Shown: in pieces, positions 1 to 6,427 of the stretch
Position numbering within the stretch: the first letter of the stretch is position 1
Layout of the letters: every line of letters starts with the position of its first letter
From: Chloroflexia bacterium
GTDB taxonomy: Bacteria > Chloroflexota > Chloroflexia > Thermomicrobiales > UBA6265
Direction of reading: 5' to 3'
Length of the DNA: 8,406 nucleotides
Assembly (NCBI GenBank): GCA_013696525.1
Contig: JACCYK010000169.1
Location: 1-8,406, forward strand
Notes under the pieces: model-generated
The model's database searches: none
What the model was told of the DNA's origin: nothing
The model's input: the letters and a program-made list of their open reading frames with translations, nothing else
Program-made: the position numbers and the translations under genes

Positions 1-603
1 GGCGAGGACGGCGCCGGCCAAGATCACCAGGCGGCGGCTCCGGTCACTCATGGGGCTGTCGAGCAGGGTTGATCCGAAGCTGCCGGCGATGAGCCCGCCG
101 AGTGCCAGGGCCAGGCCGAACAGTGCGAGCACGCGGGTGATGATCGCCCAAATGGCCGGAAAGGTGTCGCTCGCGGTGGCGGCGCCGGGCCCACCGATCG
201 CACCGACACGGAAGCCGTAGGTGCCGGAGCGGTCACGCTCGTCGCCGGCGAAACGACCGGTCCAGAGGACGGTGTACGAGCCAGGAGCCAAGTCATTCAG
301 GATCGGCACGCTGACATGGCGGGGGTCGACGGCATAAATCGACGGCGGACCAACAGCTTGGAGCGTGCCGGCGGCGGAGAGAAGGTGAATCGCGATCGTG
401 CCGGGATCATCCGCCAGCGGCCCGGCAAACCAGACCCCGATCTGCCGCGGGGCAACGGCGACCGTGCCCTCGACCGGGGGATCGGCTCGCTCAATCGTGG
501 TTTGGCCGCGGGCCGGGCTGGTTGCCAGCAGGATGGCCGCGAGCGACAGCAGGAGGCAGCCAACGAGCACGGGACGAAACGTTGACCGGGCGCGGTGCGT
601 CAC
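1..603 (-). CDS. CopC-CopD (YcnJ-like) copper-related membrane protein, 5' part, runs off left edge
   Basis: Reading the minus strand from a GTG at 603 gives 201 codons without a stop to the window edge, so the C-terminal part is missing. Residues 1-10 are basic, 11-30 form a signal peptide core (PVLVGCLLLSLAAILLA) and cleavage is likely near the Ala-Arg-Gly at 31-33. Residues 34-134 look like a CopC beta-sandwich: an ERADPPVEG opening, PRQIGVWFAGPL, LAPGSYTVLWTGR and SGTYGFRVG. Residues 148-178 are a membrane segment (ITRVLALFGLALALGG) of the CopD kind, and a second begins at about 190. CopC-CopD fusions bind copper outside the membrane and are thought to move it inward. The usual CopC copper ligands appear to be lost: no His begins the mature protein, and the Asp-x-His motif before SGTY reads GDERDRSG. 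The start is uncertain. The frame stays open upstream; a GTG at 630 has a GAGGA ten bases before it but gives a poorer signal peptide. Confidence 0.75.
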   Translation of the reverse strand, partial: MTHRARSTFRPVLVGCLLLSLAAILLATSPARGQTTIERADPPVEGTVAVAPRQIGVWFAGPLADDPGTIAIHLLSAAGTLQAVGPPSIYAVDPRHVSVPILNDLAPGSYTVLWTGRFAGDERDRSGTYGFRVGAIGGPGAATASDTFPAIWAIITRVLALFGLALALGGLIAGSFGSTLLDSPMSDRSRRLVILAGAVLA

Positions 604-784
604 GACAGCAAGGGGAGTTGGCAGCAACACGGCGATGGCATCCTCGACGGTCAGCGTGGCGAGCAGAGGCGGCTCAAACGTGGCGAAGCGTAGCAGCCGT
701 GGGACGAGGTGACGAGATTGGGCGTCGCCAACCGGCCGCGGGACGGCGGAAGCGGAGTACACTTGACCGGAGAGATGAGCTGCC

Positions 785-809
785 ACGGCGGTCTTGCCGG
801 GACCGCCGT
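785..809. promoter_or_regulatory. Perfect 9-bp inverted repeat just before the DUF59 gene's ribosome binding site
   Basis: The arms ACGGCGGTC (785-793) and GACCGCCGT (801-809) are exact reverse complements around a 7-base loop. The repeat ends five bases before AAGGAG (814-819), which serves the ATG at 829. It could be a 5' UTR hairpin that affects translation, or an operator for a dimeric regulator in the divergent 604-828 region. The rest of that region shows no gene; a TACACT at 758-763 could be a -10 box but has no convincing -35 partner. The function is not shown by sequence alone. Confidence 0.5.
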
Positions 810-828
810 CGAAAAGGAGCGGGGAACG

Positions 829-1140
829 ATGTCGGTTGCATTCACGGACGAGCAAGTTCGCGAGAATCTGAAGAACGTGTACGACCCGGAAATTGGGGTG
901 AATATCGTCGATCTGGGGCTTGTCTATGACGTCGACGTGGCCGACAGCGGCGACGTGCTGGTGACGATGACGCTGACCTCGATCGGCTGCCCCTTGGGGC
1001 CGGTCATCCTGCAAGAGGTGACCGGCGCCTTGCAAGAGCTGCCGGGGGTTTCGGAGATCGATGTTAAGCTCGTCTGGAGTCCGCCCTGGTCGCCGGACTT
1101 GATGAGTGAAGACGCCAAAGACGAGCTGGGCATCTGGTAA
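829..1140 (+). CDS. MIP18/DUF59 family protein (SufT/PaaD-like iron-sulfur assembly factor)
   Basis: A 103-residue protein, the usual length for a stand-alone domain of this family. The ATG at 829 is chosen because AAGGAG lies nine bases upstream and because the family starts here; a longer in-frame reading back to 709 adds unrelated residues. The family motif DPEIGVNIVDLGLVY spans 19-33. The conserved Cys is in SIGCPLGP (C54), and the C-terminal signature VWSPPWSPDLMSEDAKDELG covers 82-101. Relatives (SufT, PaaD, eukaryotic MIP18) help mature iron-sulfur proteins in the cytosol, mostly by mechanisms still debated. No suf or paa genes adjoin it here, so it looks like an orphan copy with a general assembly role. 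It is divergent from the CopC-CopD gene and followed by the deacetylase gene, which probably has its own promoter. Confidence 0.9.
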   Translation: MSVAFTDEQVRENLKNVYDPEIGVNIVDLGLVYDVDVADSGDVLVTMTLTSIGCPLGPVILQEVTGALQELPGVSEIDVKLVWSPPWSPDLMSEDAKDELGIW

Positions 1141-1162
1141 CGACGTCGCCGGCACGGCCGAG

Positions 1163-1171
1163 TGCTAGACT
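1163..1171 (+). promoter_or_regulatory. Possible extended -10 promoter for the polysaccharide deacetylase gene
   Basis: TGCTAGACT matches the extended -10 pattern TGnTAnnnT. No good -35 hexamer lies 16-18 bases upstream, which is tolerated for extended -10 promoters. Transcription would start near 1178, giving a leader of about 47 bases before the GTG at 1225. This agrees with that start and argues against the upstream in-frame GTG at 1162. Confidence 0.35.
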
Positions 1172-1181
1172 GGTGGCACGC

Positions 1182-1202
1182 CGCTGTACGTACACGACAG
1201 CG
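1182..1202. promoter_or_regulatory. Hairpin with internal palindrome in the deacetylase leader
   Basis: CGCTGT (1182-1187) pairs with ACAGCG (1197-1202) across a 9-base loop. Overlapping it is a perfect 10-base palindrome, TGTACGTACA (1185-1194). It sits just after the predicted transcription start and before the GGGGAG ribosome binding site (1211-1216). It could be an operator or a leader hairpin; chance cannot be excluded for a short repeat. Confidence 0.3.
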
Positions 1203-1224
1203 AGGGAATTGGGGAGCAAGGAGC

Positions 1225-2172
1225 GTGACGGTAGTTGCACGGCTGGGATTGTTGGTGCTGATCGCCGTCGTGGTGACCGGTTGCACCGCGGGCGCCCCGA
1301 TGACGATCGAGGCACCGATGCCGACCGAGGCCCGACAGGACGTGGCCCAGGCGCCGGCCGCCCAGCCCGAGCCGCCACCGCCCACGGCGACCGTGGCACC
1401 GCCAATGGCGGCGCCACCAACCGCGACCATGCCGCCGCCAGCCCCGACCGCCGAGCCGACCGTACCCCCGCCTGATACCGAACTAGCGTACCGGGCGCAG
1501 GCCGGAGGCCGTCTCGCGCCGCCACCTGCTCCGGCGGATGGCTCGTTGCTGACGGTGGCGCGGGGACCGTACGATCGGCTCGAAGTCGCGCTGACCTTCG
1601 ATGCTGGGGCCGACACTGGCTATGCCGCTGATATTTTGGACACCCTCCAAGCGTATGGGGTGATCGCCACCTTCGGCATGACTGGCATCTGGGCCGAGAA
1701 CAACCCCGACCTGATCCGGCGGATGGCGAACGAGGGCCATCAACTGATGAACCACACCTGGGATCACGCCTCGTTTACCGGGCTCAGTACCGGCCTCGAG
1801 CCGCAGACCTTCGCGATGATGCTCGACCAGTTGAACCGGACCGAGCAGATCGTCTGGGACATCGCCGGCTACGCGATGAAACCGTATGTTCGGCCGCCGT
1901 ACGGCGATTACGGGCCGCTGACCAGCGGCTTTATGGTCGATGCCGGCTATTACATCAATGTGATGTGGACCTGCGACAGCTTCGGCTGGAAGGGGTGGGA
2001 CGCGGCGCAGATCGTCTCCCATTGCACGTCCAATATTGGGCCGGGCGAGATCATCCTGCTGCATGTCGGCGCCAGTGCCCCGGGGGACTTCGAGGCGCTT
2101 CCAGGGCTGATCGAGACGTTCGCCAGCGCGGGGTACAGCTTCGTCACCATCGAGCAAATGCTTCAGCCGTAG
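1225..2172 (+). CDS. Polysaccharide deacetylase (NodB domain, CE4 family) lipoprotein
   Basis: Read from a GTG at 1225 the product is 315 residues. GGGGAG eight bases upstream and the signal peptide support this start; a GTG at 1162 would add 21 unlikely residues. Residues 1-20 form a lipoprotein signal with lipobox VVTGC (C20), so the protein is probably anchored outside the membrane. A Pro/Ala/Thr-rich linker (about 28-84) projects the catalytic domain. NodB motifs follow in order: TFDAG (124-128), the metal-binding HTWDH (H177, H181), RPPY (223-226), DSFGW (from 251) and ILLH (H280). CE4 enzymes remove acetyl groups from peptidoglycan or other N-acetylated or O-acetylated polysaccharides. 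The second Asp of the usual TFDDG motif, a metal ligand, is Ala here; the catalytic-base Asp (D126) remains. The substrate cannot be read from the sequence, and cell wall or capsule modification is the likely role. It lies upstream of the oxidase operon but appears unrelated to it. Confidence 0.9.
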   Translation: MTVVARLGLLVLIAVVVTGCTAGAPMTIEAPMPTEARQDVAQAPAAQPEPPPPTATVAPPMAAPPTATMPPPAPTAEPTVPPPDTELAYRAQAGGRLAPPPAPADGSLLTVARGPYDRLEVALTFDAGADTGYAADILDTLQAYGVIATFGMTGIWAENNPDLIRRMANEGHQLMNHTWDHASFTGLSTGLEPQTFAMMLDQLNRTEQIVWDIAGYAMKPYVRPPYGDYGPLTSGFMVDAGYYINVMWTCDSFGWKGWDAAQIVSHCTSNIGPGEIILLHVGASAPGDFEALPGLIETFASAGYSFVTIEQMLQP

Positions 2173-2214
2173 CCACGTCGTGCCCTCATGCCTGAGCGGG
2201 CGCGCGGGGAGGGC

Positions 2215-2244
2215 TTGACCAGCGCCTAGGAAGTTCGGTAACGT
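2215..2244 (+). promoter_or_regulatory. Sigma70-like promoter for the cytochrome oxidase operon
   Basis: TTGACC (2215-2220) and TAACGT (2239-2244) are separated by 18 bases and resemble -35 and -10 boxes. Transcription would begin near 2251, about 32 bases before the subunit II ATG. It lies in the only sizeable gap (2173-2282) between the deacetylase and the oxidase genes. A weak, bulged hairpin at about 2190-2202 could close the upstream transcript but lacks a T tract. Confidence 0.5.
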
Positions 2245-2282
2245 ACCGGGGCGGCCAGGCGCCGGCGGGGCAGGGCGCGGGC

Positions 2283-3533
2283 ATGGGATGGGGACAGAGG
2301 GAGACCGCATTGGGACGTCAGACGTCGGCCCACGACCTCGCGTCGGAGCACCAGGCAACGAGACGGCGACCCGCCCCCGGGCGGCTGGGCGGCTGGGCGG
2401 CTTTGTCGCTCCTGGTGGTGCTGGTCCTGGCCGGCTGTGTCGAACAACAACCGTACTCGACCATCTCGCCGCAAACCGCGAAAGCGGACGACATCCAATG
2501 GCTCTACCAGATCCTCTTCTGGGCCTCGCTCGTCGTCTTCGTCGCCGTTCAGGCCGGCATCGTCTACACCATTCTCCGCTTCCGGCGGTCGAGCGCGAAC
2601 CGGCCGGAGCAGGTGCATGGCAACACCCGGTTGGAGATCGCCTGGACCATCATCCCGGCGGTCATCTTGCTGGTGCTCTTCATCCCCACCGCCCGCATCA
2701 TCTTCGACCATGCCGCGGCGGAAGAAAACGCCGATTTCGTGATCGACATCTACGGCAAGCAATGGTGGTGGGAGATCCACTACCCGGAGATCCCGGCCAA
2801 CCCGGACGATCCGGAATCGCTGGCGTTGGTCACCGCGAACGAGGTTCGCATCCCTCAAGGGGCGAACGTCCTGTTCAACCTGCAATCGAACAACGTCATC
2901 CACTCCTTTTGGGTGCCGCAGTTGAGCGGCAAGCTCGATGTCATGCCGGGACGCCAGAACCAGCTCCAATTCACGGCGGATACCGTCGGCGAATATTTCG
3001 GCGAGTGTGCCGAGTTCTGCGGCGCCGCCCACGCCTGGATGCGGTTCAAAGTGCTGGTCGTGCCGCCGGCCGAGTTCGATGCCTGGGTGGAAGCCTGGCG
3101 GGCGCCGCCGCCGGTCGATGCCGATCCGGAAACGGCCGATGTGGTCGAGGTGCCGGCCGCGTTCGGCGTCTGTCTCGCCTGCCACCAAGTCAACGGCACC
3201 AATGCGGTGATCGCGCCGCAAGGGTTCGGCACCAACCCGGTGCCGGATACCGGCAACCCGGGGCCGAACCTGACGCTGCTCGCCTGCCGGGACTTTATCG
3301 GCGCCGGGGTGCTGGTCAACAATGAGGAGAACCTGCGCACCTGGCTGACGGACACCGATCGGGTCAAACCAGGCGTCTACATGCCGAATTATTACGACGA
3401 CGGCTCCCTCTCCGACGGGCAGGTGGACGAGTTAGTGGCCTACCTGCAAACTCTCCAACCGGAAGGAGGCTGTCCGCCGCGGCCGCCGCTCGGCGGCGAT
3501 GCCGCGACGCCGGAAGCGGTGGCCCAGAACTAG
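2283..3533 (+). CDS. coxB: Cytochrome c oxidase subunit II with fused cytochrome c domain (caa3 type)
   Basis: A 416-residue lipoprotein that takes electrons into the oxidase. Residues 36-52 are a lipoprotein signal ending in LAGC (C52). Two membrane helices follow (about 74-98 and 119-141), the second after the family motif HGNTRLEIAWTIIP. The aromatic patch KQWWWEIHYP (159-168) is the usual entry point to CuA. The CuA ligands are complete: H207, C242, E244 (backbone), C246, H250 and M253. A class I cytochrome c domain fills 285-393, with heme site CLACH (297-301) and probable axial Met in VYMPNYY (M367). Fusion to heme c defines the caa3 type, so no separate cytochrome c is needed as donor. 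Two extra Cys, C335 and C397, flank the heme domain core. The ATG at 2283 has only a poor ribosome site; a TTG at 2310, preceded by AGGGAG at six bases, is an alternative and keeps the signal. It is first in the operon, 78 bases before coxA. Confidence 0.96.
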   Translation: MGWGQRETALGRQTSAHDLASEHQATRRRPAPGRLGGWAALSLLVVLVLAGCVEQQPYSTISPQTAKADDIQWLYQILFWASLVVFVAVQAGIVYTILRFRRSSANRPEQVHGNTRLEIAWTIIPAVILLVLFIPTARIIFDHAAAEENADFVIDIYGKQWWWEIHYPEIPANPDDPESLALVTANEVRIPQGANVLFNLQSNNVIHSFWVPQLSGKLDVMPGRQNQLQFTADTVGEYFGECAEFCGAAHAWMRFKVLVVPPAEFDAWVEAWRAPPPVDADPETADVVEVPAAFGVCLACHQVNGTNAVIAPQGFGTNPVPDTGNPGPNLTLLACRDFIGAGVLVNNEENLRTWLTDTDRVKPGVYMPNYYDDGSLSDGQVDELVAYLQTLQPEGGCPPRPPLGGDAATPEAVAQN

Positions 3534-3560
3534 GGAAAGGGCGAGAGCACCGAGAACGTA

Positions 3561-3595
3561 CTCACGACTCACGACCGACGACTTACGACTCAGGA
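3561..3595 (+). repeat. Five-copy heptanucleotide tandem repeat in the coxB-coxA gap
   Basis: Five consecutive 7-base units share the consensus CTCACGA. Copies 1 and 2 are identical, copy 3 differs at two bases, and copies 4 and 5 at one base each. The array sits in the 78-base gap between coxB and coxA and stops six bases before the GGAG (3601-3604) that serves the coxA ATG. It is much less GC-rich than its surroundings and does not continue a reading frame of either gene. It may act as an unstructured spacer, a protein-binding site, or be a replication-slippage product. Confidence 0.6.
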
Positions 3596-3611
3596 TTCGA
3601 GGAGCAAGGGA

Positions 3612-5597
3612 ATGGCAGCGATCGTACATCCCCAGCGGGTACCGGCCCCGGCCTATGCCGCCCCGAAGCCGGAGGCGACCGGGCTTTGGAGCTGGCTGAC
3701 CACGATCGACCACAAGCGGATCGGCATTCTCTATGGTACCTCCGCCATCTTCTTCTTCCTGCTCGGCGGCCTCGAGGCGCTGATCATCCGGACCCAGCTC
3801 ATCCGGCCGGAGAACAGCCTGGTCTCCGATCAACGCTACAACGAGCTGTTCACGATGCATGGTACGACGATGATCTTCCTCGCCATCATGCCGATGAGCG
3901 CGGCCTTCTTCAACTACATCGTGCCGTTACAGATCGGGGCCCGCGACGTCGCCTTCCCCCGGCTAAACGCCTTCAGCTACTGGGTCTTTTTGGCCGGCGG
4001 CATCATCCTCAACCTCTCCTGGTTCTTCAACATGGTGCCGGATACGGGGTGGTATGGCTACGCGCCGCTGACCTCGATCATGTTCAGCCCGGCCGATAAC
4101 GTCGACTTCTGGGCGCTCGGCATCCAGGTGCTCGGCCTGGCGTCGCTGGCGGCGGCCTTCAACTTCATCGTCACCATCATCAACCTGCGGGCGCCGGGGA
4201 TGACGATGATGCGGTTGCCGATCTTCACCTGGGCGACACTGATTGTGAATGTCCTGATCGCCATGGCCTTCCCCGCGATCACGATCGCGCTGGCGCTGCT
4301 GAGCTTCGATCGCTTCGTGGGCACGAGCTTCTTTAGCGCCTACAACCTGGTGGACGGCAACCTGATCACCACCGGCGGCGATCCGCTGCTCTGGCAGCAC
4401 CTCTTCTGGGTGTTTGGCCATCCCGAGGTGTACATCCTGGTTCTGCCCGCCTTTGGCATCGTCTCGGAGATCATTCCCACCTTTGCCCGCAAGCCGCTCT
4501 TTGGCTACGCGGTGATGGTCTACGCCCTGGCCGCGATCGCCTTCCTTGGCTTCGGCGTCTGGGTCCATCACATGTTCACCACCGGCCTCGGCCCCACCGT
4601 GGATAGCGTTTTCGCCGGGACCACGATGCTGATCGCGATCCCGACCGGGGTGAAAATCCTGAACTGGGTGGCGACGATGTGGGGCGGCTCGATGGTCTTC
4701 CCGACCGCGATGCTGTTCGCGATCGGGCTCGTCTCCCAATTTACGATCGGCGGCCTCTCGGGGGTCATGCACGCCGTGGTTCCGGTCGATCAACAGCACA
4801 ACGACTCCTACTTCGTCGTCGCCCACTTCCACTACGTGCTCTTCGGCGGCAGCATTTTCGCCATCTTCGCCGGCATCTACTACTGGTGGCCAAAAATCTC
4901 CGGGCACCTGCTGGATGAGCGGCTGGGGAAGATGCACTTCTGGCTCCAGTTCATCGGCTTCAACATGACGTTCTTCCCGATGCACTTCCTTGGCCTGGCC
5001 GGGATGCCCCGGCGCTACTCTTCGTATGGCGAGGAGAGTGGCTGGTGGTTCTGGAACGTGGTGGCCTCGATCGGCGCCTATCTGATCGCGATCTCGATCC
5101 TACTCTTCCTGTACAATGTCGCCCGCTCGTTGCGTGACAGCCGACGGGCGGGAGACAACCCGTGGGACGCCGGCACGCTCGAATGGGCGATGTCCTCGCC
5201 GCCGCCGGTCTACAACTTCCGCGATATCCCGGTGGTGACGCATCGTGATCCGCTGTGGGCCGAGAAGTACGGCAGCCACGCGGTGCCGGCCGACGAAGGG
5301 ACGCTCGACGTCACCCTCGGCGGAGCTAAGGTCGGCGAAGCGGACGTCGCCGATGAAGACCCGGGCAAGCAAATCGAGCATCGAATGGACACGGACGACA
5401 CGCACGACATCCACATGCCGAACCCGTCGTTCTACCCGCTGGTCGCCGCCCTCGGCATCTTCCTGGCGGCGCTCGGCTTGCTGGTGAACAATCCCTGGAT
5501 CACCTTCCAGTTGCTCTCGTTGCCAAGCCTGAGCGTGCTGGGGCTGCTCATTATGATCTTTGGCATCTACGGTTGGTCATTCGAGCCGGCGGGCTAG
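3612..5597 (+). CDS. coxA: Cytochrome c oxidase subunit I (heme-copper oxidase, type A), with C-terminal membrane extension
   Basis: The catalytic subunit reduces oxygen to water at heme a3/CuB and pumps protons. It has 661 residues, about 100 more than usual. Heme a ligands are H83 (TMHGTT) and H407; heme a3 is held by H405 (VAHFHYV). CuB is held by H270 (GHPEVY), H319 and H320 (WVHHMF), and Y274 can form the His-Tyr crosslink. The D channel is present (N101, D112, N119, E272), as is the K channel (T345, K348), which places it in type A1. The Mg/Mn site reads HNDSY where HDTYY is usual, so N397 replaces the ligand His. Twelve helices end near 502. A soluble, acidic and His-containing linker (about 540-604) then leads to two further helices (607-626 and 637-655) ending GIYGWSFEP, resembling a subunit IV-type domain. 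The ATG at 3612 has GGAG seven bases upstream. It is the second gene of the operon. Confidence 0.98.
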   Translation: MAAIVHPQRVPAPAYAAPKPEATGLWSWLTTIDHKRIGILYGTSAIFFFLLGGLEALIIRTQLIRPENSLVSDQRYNELFTMHGTTMIFLAIMPMSAAFFNYIVPLQIGARDVAFPRLNAFSYWVFLAGGIILNLSWFFNMVPDTGWYGYAPLTSIMFSPADNVDFWALGIQVLGLASLAAAFNFIVTIINLRAPGMTMMRLPIFTWATLIVNVLIAMAFPAITIALALLSFDRFVGTSFFSAYNLVDGNLITTGGDPLLWQHLFWVFGHPEVYILVLPAFGIVSEIIPTFARKPLFGYAVMVYALAAIAFLGFGVWVHHMFTTGLGPTVDSVFAGTTMLIAIPTGVKILNWVATMWGGSMVFPTAMLFAIGLVSQFTIGGLSGVMHAVVPVDQQHNDSYFVVAHFHYVLFGGSIFAIFAGIYYWWPKISGHLLDERLGKMHFWLQFIGFNMTFFPMHFLGLAGMPRRYSSYGEESGWWFWNVVASIGAYLIAISILLFLYNVARSLRDSRRAGDNPWDAGTLEWAMSSPPPVYNFRDIPVVTHRDPLWAEKYGSHAVPADEGTLDVTLGGAKVGEADVADEDPGKQIEHRMDTDDTHDIHMPNPSFYPLVAALGIFLAALGLLVNNPWITFQLLSLPSLSVLGLLIMIFGIYGWSFEPAG

Positions 5598-5614
5598 CCG
5601 CACGCGATGCGGCT
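5596..5614 (+). promoter_or_regulatory. Hairpin overlapping the coxA stop codon
   Basis: AGCCGCA (5596-5602) pairs perfectly with TGCGGCT (5608-5614) around the loop CGCGA. The left arm begins inside the coxA TAG stop codon. No T tract follows, and coxC begins 33 bases later with its own GGGAG, so a full terminator is unlikely. A partial terminator or an mRNA-stabilising hairpin that sets the ratio of subunit I to subunit III is plausible but not proven. Confidence 0.45.
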
Positions 5615-5647
5615 CACGGTGCAGGGTCCTGAGAAGGGAGCACGGCG

Positions 5648-6388
5648 TTGGCGACGGCGATAGAGCTGGAGACCAGCCACGGGACTGGTCACGGCGACGA
5701 TGCGGGGCACGGCCACGCCGAGCACCCGCCGACCAGCACCGGCATGGACAGCCGGAAGCTGCTGATGTGGGCCTTTCTGGCCTCGGACACGATGTTCTTT
5801 GGCGCCCTGATCGCGACCTACATGACCTACCGGGGCCGCAGCGAAGAACTGGCCGTGCCGCCGTACCCGTTTGACATTCTCGATATTCCCTACACCTCGA
5901 TCAGCGCCTTCGTCCTGCTGATGAGCTCCCTTACCATGGTGCTGGCCCTGAGCGCGATTCAACGAGGGAATTACCGGGGCTTGCGCGTCTGGTTATTGGC
6001 GACCGCGTTGCTGGGCTCGATCTTCGTCGGCGGCCAGTACTTCGAGTTCACCGAGTTCTACCATGAGGGCCTGACGCTGCAAGGCAACATGTTCGGCGGC
6101 TCGTTCTTCATCCTCACCGGGTTCCATGGCACCCACGTCACGATCGGGATTATCTGGTTGATGACGCTCTTCGTGGTCTCCTTGCGCGGCGGCCTGTCGC
6201 GAGAGAAAAGCATGAACGTCGAGATCGCCGGCTTGTACTGGCACTTCGTCGACATTGTCTGGATCGTGATCTTCACCCTGGTCTACCTGATCCCCTACGA
6301 AGAGGTCGAAAACCTGGCCGAGCCGGCCGCCCAAGGATATCTCTGGTTGTCAACGATGGCGTCGTACGCCGGGTCGCTCATCCGGTAG
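5648..6388 (+). CDS. coxC: Cytochrome c oxidase subunit III
   Basis: A 246-residue membrane protein of the core oxidase; it stabilises subunit I and the entry of its D proton channel. The start is TTG at 5648, with GGGAG (5636-5640) seven bases upstream. A His-rich cytosolic tail (residues 10-26, five His) precedes the first helix, LLMWAFLASDTMFFGALIATY (38-58). Further helices lie at about 83-104, 113-130, 150-177 and 199-215, giving the five-helix form common in bacterial caa3 and related oxidases. Family marks are QYFEFTEF (130-137), GFHGTHVTIG (158-167) and GLYWHFVDIVWI (195-206). The family normally ends soon after the last helix; here about 30 more residues follow (from 216), of no clear function. 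It lies 50 bases after coxA and 39 before the subunit IV gene. Confidence 0.96.
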   Translation: MATAIELETSHGTGHGDDAGHGHAEHPPTSTGMDSRKLLMWAFLASDTMFFGALIATYMTYRGRSEELAVPPYPFDILDIPYTSISAFVLLMSSLTMVLALSAIQRGNYRGLRVWLLATALLGSIFVGGQYFEFTEFYHEGLTLQGNMFGGSFFILTGFHGTHVTIGIIWLMTLFVVSLRGGLSREKSMNVEIAGLYWHFVDIVWIVIFTLVYLIPYEEVENLAEPAAQGYLWLSTMASYAGSLIR

Positions 6389-6427
6389 TCGCTGGCTCAG
6401 GCCGGAGGAGAGCAGGAGAGGAGAGCC

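Noticed and set aside
48..563. Two adjacent minus-strand open frames (48-296 and 297-563).
   Set aside because: Their products are Arg/Ser/Pro-rich and featureless. The other minus-strand frame, from the GTG at 603, gives a signal peptide, a CopC-like domain and a membrane helix through the same bases.
709..828. N-terminal extension of the DUF59 protein from 709.
   Set aside because: It would cross the hairpin and the AAGGAG site and adds 40 residues unlike the family; the ATG at 829 fits better.
924..1616. A 230-codon minus-strand open frame.
   Set aside because: It lies opposite the DUF59 gene and the deacetylase's Pro-rich linker, and its Gly/Ala/Val-rich product is what GC-rich antisense sequence produces.
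2226..3221. A 331-codon minus-strand open frame opposite subunit II.
   Set aside because: Low-complexity Arg/Asp/Gly product, no motif, fully overlapped by a certain gene.
3561..3595. Possible CRISPR array.
   Set aside because: The units are 7 bases with no spacers between them; this is a simple tandem repeat.
3963..4985. A 340-codon minus-strand open frame.
   Set aside because: It is fully opposite subunit I; its His/Glu/Asp/Arg-rich product without any fold is typical antisense of membrane-protein codons.
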